A DNA stretch of 64,000 nt, from assembly GCA_947176895.1 (NCBI GenBank), contig CAMWSK010000008.1:1-64000 (forward strand), given 5' to 3'. The translations under genes were made by a program, and so were the position numbers. This document shows, in pieces, positions 1 to 7,373 of the stretch (its first letter is position 1; every line of letters starts with the position of its first letter). This DNA is from an uncultured Prevotellaceae bacterium. GTDB taxonomy: Bacteria > Bacteroidota > Bacteroidia > Bacteroidales > Bacteroidaceae. Below the pieces are notes generated by a model. The model did no database searches and was not told the DNA's origin. It saw nothing but the letters and a program-made list of their open reading frames with translations.

Positions 1-1
1 T

Positions 2-1264
2 CGGCTGGAGATAAAGCATCTTGTTGTCAGCGAAGGTGTGGAACAGATTGCCCAATACTCCTTTAACAGATGCCTGAGTTTGACCGACATCACTTTGCCG
101 TCCACACTACGTTATTGGAATGAGCCTACATTCGACAATTGCAGCAATTTGCGCCGCATTACCGTGTCGGAACAGAACGAAGTCTTTGACTCGCGCGACG
201 ACTGTAACGCTATCATCGAAACGGGTAAAAACACGCTCATCTTTGGTTGTATGGGCACCCGGATACCAGCTTCGGTCGAAGTCATCGGTTTCGGCGCTTT
301 CGAACGACACAGCCAGTATATGGAGCGAATCATCGTCCCCGAGGGCGTGAAGCGCATCGAGTCATACGCCTTCTCGCAGTGCATCAACCTGAAAGAGATA
401 TCCCTGCCCGCGTCCCTGGAGAGTATGGGACAGATTATATTTGAGGACTGCATGAGCCTGGAATCCGTCACCATTCCCCGGAACGTCTCCGAGATACAGG
501 GTAACGACGGGGGCACCTGCCGGAATCTGTTTAGCGGATGCTACAACCTGAAGGAAGTAAGGGTGGACAAGCGGAACCGCACATTCGATTCCCGGGACGA
601 CTGCAACGCCATCATCCGCAGCAAGACGGATGTCCTGGTGGCCGGTTGTGGTACCTCTTTCATTCCGGAAGGCATCAAGGCCATTGGCGGGCTTGCGTTT
701 TATGGAAGCTCTCTCCCGGCCATACGGATTCCCAAGAGCGTCCGGAAGATTGGAAGTGGGGCGTTTCTCAATTGCCGGTCTCTCAGTGCCATATCCGTTG
801 CTCCCGGCAATCCGGTGTACGACTCGAAGGACGACTGCAACGCCATCATTGAGACGGCATCCGCACGGCTGGTGCAGGGGTGCAGTTGCACCCTGATACC
901 GGGCGGCACGAAGGAGATTGCAGACTCTGCATTCTACATGGTCCACAACCTGCCTCCTCATCTGGTGATTCCCGAGGGCGTTGAGGTAATCGGGCAATAT
1001 GCATTCTGGAAGAGTAAACCGAACTATGTACAACTGCCGTCCACGCTGAAACGGATAAAGAGGGATGCCTTTGCCTATTGTGATCAGCTGTACTATGTAG
1101 ACATGTCAAGATGCAGCCCTCAGATAGACACTTGGGCTTTCAGTCGTTGTGAATCATTGTATTTCGTGAACCTGTCCTCTACTTCCGGCGAGATAGACGA
1201 GTGTGCTTTTGACAAGACTCCCTTTGAGGAATTGTGGAAAAAGAGGACGAAGCTGCACGAATGA
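2..1264 (+). CDS. BspA-type leucine-rich-repeat surface protein, 5' end outside window
   Basis: The frame is open from the left edge, so the true start and signal peptide lie outside the window. The 420 visible residues are tandem LRR_5 (BspA/Treponema pallidum type) repeats with phrases such as IPEGVKAIGGLAFYG and IRIPKSVRKIGSGAF, interrupted by a recurring insert containing DSRDDCNAII. Family members are exported or surface-attached and mediate adhesion to host proteins or other bacteria. It is a close paralog of the protein at 5647-7167, and the visible part starts at the point matching that protein's residue ~85. The stop overlaps the next start (ATGA), so the downstream ligase-like gene is probably translationally coupled. 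The family is certain; the ligand is unknown. Confidence 0.9.
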   Translation, partial: RLEIKHLVVSEGVEQIAQYSFNRCLSLTDITLPSTLRYWNEPTFDNCSNLRRITVSEQNEVFDSRDDCNAIIETGKNTLIFGCMGTRIPASVEVIGFGAFERHSQYMERIIVPEGVKRIESYAFSQCINLKEISLPASLESMGQIIFEDCMSLESVTIPRNVSEIQGNDGGTCRNLFSGCYNLKEVRVDKRNRTFDSRDDCNAIIRSKTDVLVAGCGTSFIPEGIKAIGGLAFYGSSLPAIRIPKSVRKIGSGAFLNCRSLSAISVAPGNPVYDSKDDCNAIIETASARLVQGCSCTLIPGGTKEIADSAFYMVHNLPPHLVIPEGVEVIGQYAFWKSKPNYVQLPSTLKRIKRDAFAYCDQLYYVDMSRCSPQIDTWAFSRCESLYFVNLSSTSGEIDECAFDKTPFEELWKKRTKLHE

Positions 1265-2910
1265 GGAAGTGGTTGGGAATGATATGTGGGGAGATTCATC
1301 TCCCCACACTCTTGCTTTGCAGTGGATGCCTGCTTCCCATTTGCGGGAATCTCCCGCAAATGCTGGAAATGATACAAGAAAAATGGGCATTGGTCGGAAT
1401 GCTCGTCATCTTCTTGTCCTCGGCCATATCGATTCTCAGGAGAACGCCGTTTCCCGTCTCTCAGGACAAAGTGTTGAAGACCTTTGTTCTGTTGGGTGCA
1501 ATAGAAATCTTGATTATTATTCTGCAATCACTGCATATAATCGCATCTCTCCACCCGTTTTTCCGCTTTACAGGCACTTTCGGGAATCCCACGCTGTTTG
1601 CAATGATGATGGCATTGTGCCTGCCAATCTGCACGTTTTACCTTGTTAAGTCTGCTGACAAGAGACATACGCCTTGGCTTTTCCTGACTATATGTGTGTG
1701 GTTCTTTTTGATTCTTTCAGAGTCCAGAACTTGCGTGATAGCCGGAATCTGCTCTTCTTTTGTCATCACCTTCATGGAAATCTCCAAAGTCCGCTCCCTG
1801 TTGACCACTTGGAAGAGCAGGCTTTTGGTGCTTCTCGGTTGCATAATACTGCTGGCAACGTTGTACTGTTATAAACGGGATTCTGCTGACGGACGGGCAC
1901 TGATATGGGCAGTCTCACTGAAAATGATTTCGGAAAAACCGTTTTGGGGGTGGGGAGAATACGGTTTTTCTTCCTCGTACATGCCGGCTCAGGCGATATT
2001 TCTCAAGGATTTCCCGGAAGGGGGACTTTCTTATCTGGCGGACAATATCTCACATCCGTTTAACGAGTTCCTGTTGTTTTGCATCAATTACGGTGTGATA
2101 GGCCTTGCTATGCTGTTGTGCTTGATGGTTCTCCTTGCAAACCGGATTGTCAGAATCGGGAATACACGAAAAAGCCTTTATCTTGCCATATTGTTAACGC
2201 TTGTAGTATTGTCGATGTTCTCTTATCCATATACTGTTCCTGTGATATGGCTTGCAAGTACATTCCTGATTTGTGTGGTCCTCCCTCTCTGTTGTTTGAA
2301 TACTCCAAGGCTGCGTATTCCAGTAGTTATACTGTTGTGTTTCGGTATCTTGTGGATACTGGTTCGAAACAGGCACATCTGTGCCGTATGGCAATGGCAG
2401 GAATTACAGACTTCATCATCCCCTATTGAAGTCGTTCATGAAAAGTATAATCGTCTGTATCGCCATCTTGACAAGAATCCCTCGTTCTTATACAACTATG
2501 GTGCATGGCTGCATCATAACGGTTATTATCGGGAAAGTTTGGGTATCCTGTCCGAATGTGTGAAAACCTATGATGACTATAATGTGGAACTGCTGATTGC
2601 CGATAACCATAAACAATTAGGAAATACAAAGAGAGCCATAGAAACATTTGAACATGCCAATGCCATGGTTCCCTGCAGATTCCTTCCGCTATATCATGAA
2701 ATGACAATTTACGAGGCCAATGGTGATTATGTCAATGCCGTTCGTATAGCAAAAAGAATTGTCACCAAGCCTGTGAAAATAGGACATTCCGCTTCAGTCA
2801 AAAAGATCATACATGAGGCAGAATGCGTTGTACATAGATGGGAGGCCATTATAAATGCCTCGGATATGCTTCAGGAAAATGACGGACAAAATTCATCGAA
2901 CTCACGTTAA
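1261..2910 (+). CDS. O-antigen ligase/Wzy-like polytopic membrane protein with C-terminal TPR-like region
   Basis: The product is 549 residues. About ten hydrophobic segments fill residues 10-380, and the Wzy_C/O-antigen-ligase signature HPFNEFLLFCINYGVIG sits in the large loop after WGWGEYGFSSS. Residues ~390-540 are soluble and helical, resembling TPR repeats. Family enzymes ligate or polymerise lipid-linked glycans on the periplasmic face; some Bacteroidales members with TPR tails sit beside surface-protein genes and may glycosylate proteins. I chose the ATG at 1261, which overlaps the upstream stop as ATGA; a GTG at 1234 would add nine residues. The last codons and the stop lie in an IS982-type terminal repeat (2890-2908), so the native C-terminus may be lost. 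Confidence 0.75.
   Translation: MRKWLGMICGEIHLPTLLLCSGCLLPICGNLPQMLEMIQEKWALVGMLVIFLSSAISILRRTPFPVSQDKVLKTFVLLGAIEILIIILQSLHIIASLHPFFRFTGTFGNPTLFAMMMALCLPICTFYLVKSADKRHTPWLFLTICVWFFLILSESRTCVIAGICSSFVITFMEISKVRSLLTTWKSRLLVLLGCIILLATLYCYKRDSADGRALIWAVSLKMISEKPFWGWGEYGFSSSYMPAQAIFLKDFPEGGLSYLADNISHPFNEFLLFCINYGVIGLAMLLCLMVLLANRIVRIGNTRKSLYLAILLTLVVLSMFSYPYTVPVIWLASTFLICVVLPLCCLNTPRLRIPVVILLCFGILWILVRNRHICAVWQWQELQTSSSPIEVVHEKYNRLYRHLDKNPSFLYNYGAWLHHNGYYRESLGILSECVKTYDDYNVELLIADNHKQLGNTKRAIETFEHANAMVPCRFLPLYHEMTIYEANGDYVNAVRIAKRIVTKPVKIGHSASVKKIIHEAECVVHRWEAIINASDMLQENDGQNSSNSR
2890..2908. repeat. Solo IS982-type terminal repeat
   Basis: The 19-bp sequence AATTCATCGAACTCACGTT is identical to the right end of the deleted IS982 copy at 49020-49539. 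Its outer side faces right. It supplies the stop codon of the O-antigen-ligase-like gene. Confidence 0.7.
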
Positions 2911-2911
2911 T

Positions 2912-2972
2912 TAATTGTCCATTTTTCCATCATAGCGTCAAAAAAACTTGCAGAAGTCGTCTGTCTATCGTA
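2912..2972 (-). pseudogene. IS982-family transposase N-terminal fragment
   Basis: On the minus strand this reads ...SASFFDAMMEKWTIN, matching the conserved start of IS982 transposases (compare KFFDAMMENISI in the 49.4 kb copy). Only about 20 codons remain and no catalytic DDE residues are present. It directly abuts the solo terminal repeat at 2890-2908 in an order that does not fit one intact element, so two IS fragments appear to be joined. Confidence 0.6.
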
Positions 2973-3011
2973 TAGATGACGATGGTGCCGGGTTGCTTCC
3001 TGCCGTTTGGG

Positions 3012-3123
3012 TGAGGAACTCCATTTTTTGACAACGCCACAAAGGAATCTGATAACACCACATTGATGATAGACAGGTAGCAGTTGCCGGATATTTGTTC
3101 GGTTTGCGGTAAGCATGTAAAAA
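3012..3123 (+). repeat. Conserved non-coding element, copy A, upstream of a DUF3244 gene
   Basis: About 110 bp closely matching 7165-7275 (core GTTGCCGGATATTTGTTCGG) and more weakly matching 45886-45928. Each copy lies 100-210 bp upstream of a DUF3244-like small exported protein gene. Copy B directly follows the BspA stop codon; copy A is separated from the first BspA gene by the ligase gene and IS fragments. The remainder of 2910-3304 shows no gene. Confidence 0.65.
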
Positions 3124-3241
3124 AGCCTGTTTCAAGTCCTTCCGTAAAACATTTGACGGCCTTGTAAAACTTTTGCTTTTTGTCGATTTGTAAATCGATA
3201 TATTCCAGTGAAATAAAAACCGCTCCGTAAAACTTTTTTTC

Positions 3242-3272
3242 TTGGAAGAAAACTTTTTAAGTTGTAACTTTG
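3242..3272 (+). promoter_or_regulatory. Bacteroidales-type promoter for the DUF3244 gene
   Basis: TTG at 3242-3244 and TAACTTTG at 3265-3272 are separated by 20 nt, matching the Bacteroidetes -33/-7 consensus. The start codon at 3304 lies about 30 nt downstream. Confidence 0.6.
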
Positions 3273-3303
3273 CCACAAATCTAATACTAAAAAAGTTTAT
3301 AAT

Positions 3304-3659
3304 ATGAAAAAACAATCATTTTGGCAGGACTGCTATTGGCAGTGGCACACACCGTGTTTGCAGAGCAGCGCGTGGCATACTTGAAGTACCAGCGTAAGAA
3401 TATTCCGGAATCTGAGAAGGATGTGAGCCGTGCCCCCATGCGCCTGCCGATAGATGTAGTCTATGACACGGACACGTACAAAATAGAAATAAACGGGAAC
3501 ACGTCGATAGATGCCGAAGTCTTTCTCTATAATGAAGATGATATTCTTGAAGACTATTCTTCATCACTGGACACGGATTTCACCATTCCTGCCCCGGGCA
3601 TTTATATAATCCGGATAGAAGGGGATGGATGGTACGCCGAGGGGGAAATCGAAGTGTAA
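3304..3659 (+). pseudogene. DUF3244-like small exported protein, apparent frameshift in a start-proximal A6 tract
   Basis: The ATG at 3304 is followed by six A's (3307-3312). In that frame the reading is nonsense. With one more A it would give MKKTIILAGLLLAVAHTVFA, a textbook signal peptide, continuing into the long open frame that ends at 3659. The mature part (~95 residues, all beta, with RAPMRLPIDVVYDTDTYKI and PAPGIYIIRIEGDGWYAEGE) resembles DUF3244, an immunoglobulin-like family of Bacteroidetes of unknown function. It could be a true pseudogene, a slippage-switched gene, or a sequencing deletion. A TTG at 3321 would restore the frame but leaves a signal peptide without its basic N-terminus. 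Confidence 0.65.
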
Positions 3660-3773
3660 CCCTCAAAATAGTAACTAAAGGTATATCATGTTCTTTTGAA
3701 AAGGAAGTCATAAGTAGATGTCCAAGTTTCCTGGTTAAAAATGATGATAGAAATAACAAAATCAAATTCATTT
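3660..3773. other. Non-coding stretch without recognised features
   Basis: AT-rich sequence between the DUF3244 gene and the terminal repeat at 3774. I see no ORF, RNA or clear promoter. Likewise 3810-4013 holds nothing recognisable apart from the AT-rich leader of the NVEALA gene. Confidence 0.5.
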
Positions 3774-3809
3774 AACACGAGCTCGATGAAATCGGAATAA
3801 CCCGAAACG
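3774..3809 (+). repeat. 36-bp terminal-type repeat, left member of an inverted pair
   Basis: The sequence begins AACACGAGCTCGATGAAATC and is the reverse complement of 8013-8048 with three mismatches in 36. Its first ~27 bases also resemble the left end of the IS982 remnant at 49020. The pair brackets 4.27 kb carrying the NVEALA, propeller, BspA and DUF3244-like genes. Confidence 0.7.
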
Positions 3810-4013
3810 ACAAGGTGGGGGACAATGATGGATGTTAAACTGATGTAAAATACGGAAAGGAGATGTCGAATATTATTATAAAAAAGAGTAATTAAAACCA
3901 AAGTGTCGATTTATGATACTTTTCAAGAGACAATGGAACATCATGCCCGATCCATTAAGAAAACGGGCACAAACGCAATCAACAAATAAAAACTTTTAAA
4001 TAAATTTATTTTT

Positions 4014-4322
4014 ATGACAAAAAAGAACACTATGCTTTCATGTGTTGCCATTGCAATCGCTACATTTATTGGCATGAAGACTTACGAGACCAATGTACCA
4101 AGGACAGATAGCCTGTTTATGAAGGATGTTGAAGCATTGGCAGATCCTGAAACAGGGAGTTATGGATACTATACACTCCATGTACCACAAGAGAACAAAT
4201 ATGGCCAAAGAACGGGTAAATGTTCCGCGACATCCTGGGCAGGAGATGAGGATCACATAGGACCATATAAAACATCTCACGATCATTTGCCGAAAGAATG
4301 CTGTAGCAGATCCAGGAATTAA
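4014..4322 (+). CDS. NVEALA-family small exported peptide
   Basis: A 102-residue product. It has a basic N-terminus (MTKKN), a hydrophobic segment (CVAIAIATFIGM), and the motif DVEALADPE at residues 38-46, a variant of the NVEALA motif defining PF14055. The C-terminal half carries cysteines (KCSA, ECCS) and is the presumed mature peptide. The family is restricted to Bacteroidetes and has no established function. It sits 160 bp upstream of a 6-bladed beta-propeller lipoprotein, the usual neighbour and the same order as at 47467-49003. Family assignment is good; any role as a signal or toxin peptide would be inference. Confidence 0.75.
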   Translation: MTKKNTMLSCVAIAIATFIGMKTYETNVPRTDSLFMKDVEALADPETGSYGYYTLHVPQENKYGQRTGKCSATSWAGDEDHIGPYKTSHDHLPKECCSRSRN

Positions 4323-4481
4323 TGGAGTTGAAAATCAAGAACGATTACTACCTATTTAGAAAAAATCATGTTAATGTAAGTCCCAAAAGGCCGTTAGGCC
4401 AAATCAAAATAGCTAATAAATGAAACCGGTTATTGATTTGCTGTCTATCGGCCTATTTGAACTGAAATATTATCTTTTGTA

Positions 4482-5486
4482 ATGAAATATAAAAGCCTGA
4501 TAGTTCTTATTTGTACATTATGTACAAGCTGTGGCCCCGACACAGGGAAACAGACAGATAATGTATGTAACATATTGGTCCGGGATTATGAGGACAAAAC
4601 CTTGGATACGGAAAGTGTTTTCTCTCAAATAGATACTTTGGCTTTGCAACCACGGAGCGGAGTCATGGTGTCACAAGTGCAAGACATGTGTGTCAATCAG
4701 CAATATATATACATATTGGATGATTATCAGGGGCTGTCGTGTTACAATAAGATGTCCGGAGAGATGGTGAAATATATTCGGACCGTCGGACATGCTGCAG
4801 GGGAGTATGTCATGCCAAAAGCAATATGTGCGTTTGGAGATGAAGTTTATTTGCTTCATGAAAGAGCCTGCAACATTTATGATATACATCTAACCTTCAA
4901 GAGAAAGATAAGTATTGATGTTTCCGCGTTGGATTTTATTAAGGTTGAGGATGGATTCCTGTTCTGTAATCTTGCACCATCCAAAGAGGTAAAACGCCTG
5001 GTATATACGGATAATAACGGCAGAATAAAAGACAGCTTCCTTTCCTCCATGGTACTGATTGATTATGCGGGATCGTCAAAGTGTTTTTTTTATGACGATG
5101 AATCAAATGTTTACTTTAGCGAACCGACTTCTGACGACCTTTACGGATGGAACAATCATGCTGTGCAGCTATGCTATCACACGGACATTAGTCATTCGTA
5201 TGATGGTAACCTCTCGGCTACTTCAGAAAAAGAAGCTTATGCTTATAATACAAAATGGTTTAAATTGAAAGACAAAGTCATTAACAGCTTTTCGTTTTTG
5301 GAGAACCGTTATTATAATATTTATGATACTCTGACGGCCATCTCTGTTTGCGGACAGGTAAATATTCAAGAAGATATTCCTTTTAACCCGCAACGACAAT
5401 TTGCAGATACATTATACGGGGTTTATCATCGTCATGATACTTCTCGTGGTGTTGACAACCCCGTAGTGACTATCTTTAGTCTGTGA
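4482..5486 (+). CDS. 6-bladed beta-propeller lipoprotein (BF3164-like)
   Basis: A 334-residue product starting with a lipoprotein signal; lipobox LCTSC places the lipidated Cys at about residue 17. Repeating blade phrases follow (YIYILDDYQGLSCY, YIRTVGHAAGEY, EVYLLHERACNIYDI), typical of the 6-bladed beta-propeller family PF17170 found beside NVEALA peptides. The YIRTVGxxxGEY phrase recurs in the paralog at 47915-49003. The protein is likely anchored in the outer membrane or its periplasmic face. Function is unknown; binding or sensing of the adjacent peptide is a reasonable hypothesis. A truncated lipoprotein gene begins 3 bp downstream. Confidence 0.78.
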   Translation: MKYKSLIVLICTLCTSCGPDTGKQTDNVCNILVRDYEDKTLDTESVFSQIDTLALQPRSGVMVSQVQDMCVNQQYIYILDDYQGLSCYNKMSGEMVKYIRTVGHAAGEYVMPKAICAFGDEVYLLHERACNIYDIHLTFKRKISIDVSALDFIKVEDGFLFCNLAPSKEVKRLVYTDNNGRIKDSFLSSMVLIDYAGSSKCFFYDDESNVYFSEPTSDDLYGWNNHAVQLCYHTDISHSYDGNLSATSEKEAYAYNTKWFKLKDKVINSFSFLENRYYNIYDTLTAISVCGQVNIQEDIPFNPQRQFADTLYGVYHRHDTSRGVDNPVVTIFSL

Positions 5487-5489
5487 TTT

Positions 5490-5603
5490 ATGAAAAAAGT
5501 ACAATGCTTGACTATTTTATGTTTGGCCCTGTTGTCATCCTGCCGGAAAGGTGCGGATAAAAGGCATCAAAAACTTGCAGAAATCATTTGTCATACTAAA
5601 TAA
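5490..5603 (+). pseudogene. Lipoprotein gene start, truncated by an IS982 fragment
   Basis: The ATG at 5490 follows the propeller stop by 3 bp and encodes a clear lipoprotein signal, MKKVQCLTILCLALLSSC, then RKGADKR. From about position 5562 the DNA becomes the transposase N-terminal remnant, and the frame stops at 5601-5603 after 37 residues. This is the surviving 5' end of a third gene of the NVEALA-propeller operon, cut off by a transposition or recombination event. Its original identity cannot be told from 25 residues. Confidence 0.65.
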
Positions 5604-5642
5604 TTCTGTAATTTTGTTTTCGGTGAACATCTTAATTATTTG
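5563..5642 (-). pseudogene. IS982-family transposase N-terminal fragment
   Basis: The minus strand reads MFTENKITELFSMTNDFCKF, matching the first ~20 residues of the IS982 transposase at 49446 (MLTEGKVTELFCMADGFYKF). The rest of the element is absent. The BspA gene begins directly after the fragment, at 5647, so this junction joins the truncated lipoprotein gene to the BspA gene. Confidence 0.7.
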
Positions 5643-5646
5643 GCTT

Positions 5647-7167
5647 ATGAAAACTTATCTGACTTCCGTTTTCTTCCTCTTTTCCCTTTGCCTGCCGGCC
5701 CACGCCAACGACGACCGTGTCAGCTTTGTGCAAGGGGGATTCAAGTATTTTGTGGAAACGGACTCCACGGTTTGCATATCGGATGCGGGGCTCGAGATTC
5801 CTCTGCCGGTGTCGGCGGACAGCACGTTGGTGACGCCGTCATCGGTATGCCACGAGGGGAAGACCTATCAGGTAAAGTACATCGAACCGGAATCTTTCGG
5901 TCTTCGGCTGGAGATAAAGTGTCTTATTATCAGTGAAGGCGTAGAACAAATTGGCCGAAGAGCCTTTAACGGATGTCTGAATCTGGCCGACATCAGTATT
6001 CCTTCTACGCTGGAATATTGGGGTGAGGCTCTATTCGAGTATTGCAGCAACTTGCGCCGCATCACCGTCTCGGATCAGAACGAAGACTTAGACTCGCGCG
6101 ATGACTGCAACGCCATCATCGAAACGGATAAGAACACGCTCATCTTTGGCTGTACGGGGACTAAGATTCCCGCTTCGGTTACGACTATCGGACAATACGC
6201 TTTCCGGCAATGCTGTCAGCATTTGGAGCAAATCGTTGTCCCCGAAGGTGTGAAACGCATTGAACGATGGGCTTTTTCGCATTGCATTAACCTGAAAGAG
6301 ATTTCCCTGCCCGCGTCTTTGGAGAGCATGGGCTATGGCATGTTCAATGACTGCATGAGTCTGGAATCCGTCACCATTCCACGCAACGTCTCCGAGATAC
6401 GGGTTGATAGGTGGGGCACCCACTGGAATTTGTTCGCCGGATGCTATAATCTGAAAGAGGTAAAGGTGGACAGGCAGAACCGCACGTTCGATTCCCGAAA
6501 GAACTGCAACGCCATCATCGACAGCAAGACGGACGTCCTGGTGGCCGGTTGCGGCAGCTCTTTCATCCCGGAAGGTGTCAAGGCCATTGACGAATTTGCG
6601 TTTGAGGGCACCTCCATCCCAGCCATACGAATCCCTAAGAGCGTCCGGAAGATTGGAAGCGGGGCGTTCCTGGGTTGCCGGTCTCTCAGTGCCATATCCG
6701 TTGCTCCCGGCAATCCTATATATGATTCAAGGGGCGATTGCAACGCCATCATCGAAACGGCATCCGCACGACTTTTGCATGGATGCAGCCGCACCGTGAT
6801 ACCGAACGACACAAAAGAGATTGCAGATTCCGCTTTCTACATGGTCTACTACCTGCCTCCTCATCTGGTGATTCCCGAGGGCGTTGAGGTAATCGGGCAA
6901 GAGGCGTTCAGCGCTACCAAGCTAAACTCTGTACAACTGCCTTTCTCGTTGAAACAAATAAAGGAGAGAGCCTTTGCCGATTGTAAGCAGTTATACTATG
7001 TAGACATGTCAAGATGCAGCCCCCAAGTAGGTTTCTTCGCTTTCTATGGCTGTGAGACGTTGAACTACGTGAACCTGCCTTCCACACCGGGCGAGATAGA
7101 CGAGACCGCCTTTTGCAAAACGCCTTTTGAGGCATTGTGGAAAAAGGAGATGAAGCAACACGAATGA
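5647..7167 (+). CDS. BspA-type leucine-rich-repeat surface protein
   Basis: A 506-residue product. I chose the ATG at 5647 because MKTYLTSVFFLFSLCLPAHA is a good signal peptide; an upstream in-frame ATG at 5551 would only add residues translated from IS remnant DNA. A ~65-residue N-terminal region (VSFVQGGFKYFVETDST...) precedes LRR_5 repeats running to the C-terminus, with the same DSR/K-rich inserts as the paralog at 2-1264. The two proteins are nearly identical in blocks (for example SLSAISVAPGNP) and diverge elsewhere. The probable role is surface adhesion. No C-terminal sorting domain is visible. The native promoter region may have been replaced by the IS fragment immediately upstream. 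Confidence 0.88.
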   Translation: MKTYLTSVFFLFSLCLPAHANDDRVSFVQGGFKYFVETDSTVCISDAGLEIPLPVSADSTLVTPSSVCHEGKTYQVKYIEPESFGLRLEIKCLIISEGVEQIGRRAFNGCLNLADISIPSTLEYWGEALFEYCSNLRRITVSDQNEDLDSRDDCNAIIETDKNTLIFGCTGTKIPASVTTIGQYAFRQCCQHLEQIVVPEGVKRIERWAFSHCINLKEISLPASLESMGYGMFNDCMSLESVTIPRNVSEIRVDRWGTHWNLFAGCYNLKEVKVDRQNRTFDSRKNCNAIIDSKTDVLVAGCGSSFIPEGVKAIDEFAFEGTSIPAIRIPKSVRKIGSGAFLGCRSLSAISVAPGNPIYDSRGDCNAIIETASARLLHGCSRTVIPNDTKEIADSAFYMVYYLPPHLVIPEGVEVIGQEAFSATKLNSVQLPFSLKQIKERAFADCKQLYYVDMSRCSPQVGFFAFYGCETLNYVNLPSTPGEIDETAFCKTPFEALWKKEMKQHE

Positions 7168-7275
7168 GGAACTTCACTTTTGATAACACCACAAAGGAAT
7201 CCAATAACAAGACATTGATGATAGACAGGTAGCAGTTGCCGGATATTTGTTCGGTTTGCGGTAAGAATGTAAAAT
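7165..7275 (+). repeat. Conserved non-coding element, copy B
   Basis: Begins at the stop codon of the BspA gene and matches 3012-3123 over ~110 bp (shared core AGCAGTTGCCGGATATTTG). It lies ~100 bp upstream of a DUF3244-like gene. Confidence 0.65.
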
Positions 7276-7310
7276 TAGCATAATATCAACAAAAAAACAG
7301 CGTGGAATGC

Positions 7311-7340
7311 TTGGTCATTAGTAATTTGTGCGTATCTTTA
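7311..7340 (+). promoter_or_regulatory. Bacteroidales-type promoter
   Basis: TTG at 7311-7313 and TATCTTTA at 7333-7340 with 19-nt spacing. The region 7285-7410 is closely similar to 46052-46170, upstream of the paralogous gene at 46141. Confidence 0.55.
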
Positions 7341-7373
7341 GAGTGAAAAACTTAAAATCTAATAGTAGTAAAC

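Noticed and set aside
5551-5646. 32-residue N-terminal extension of the second BspA protein
   Set aside because: It is translated from the IS982 remnant; a proper signal peptide begins at 5647.
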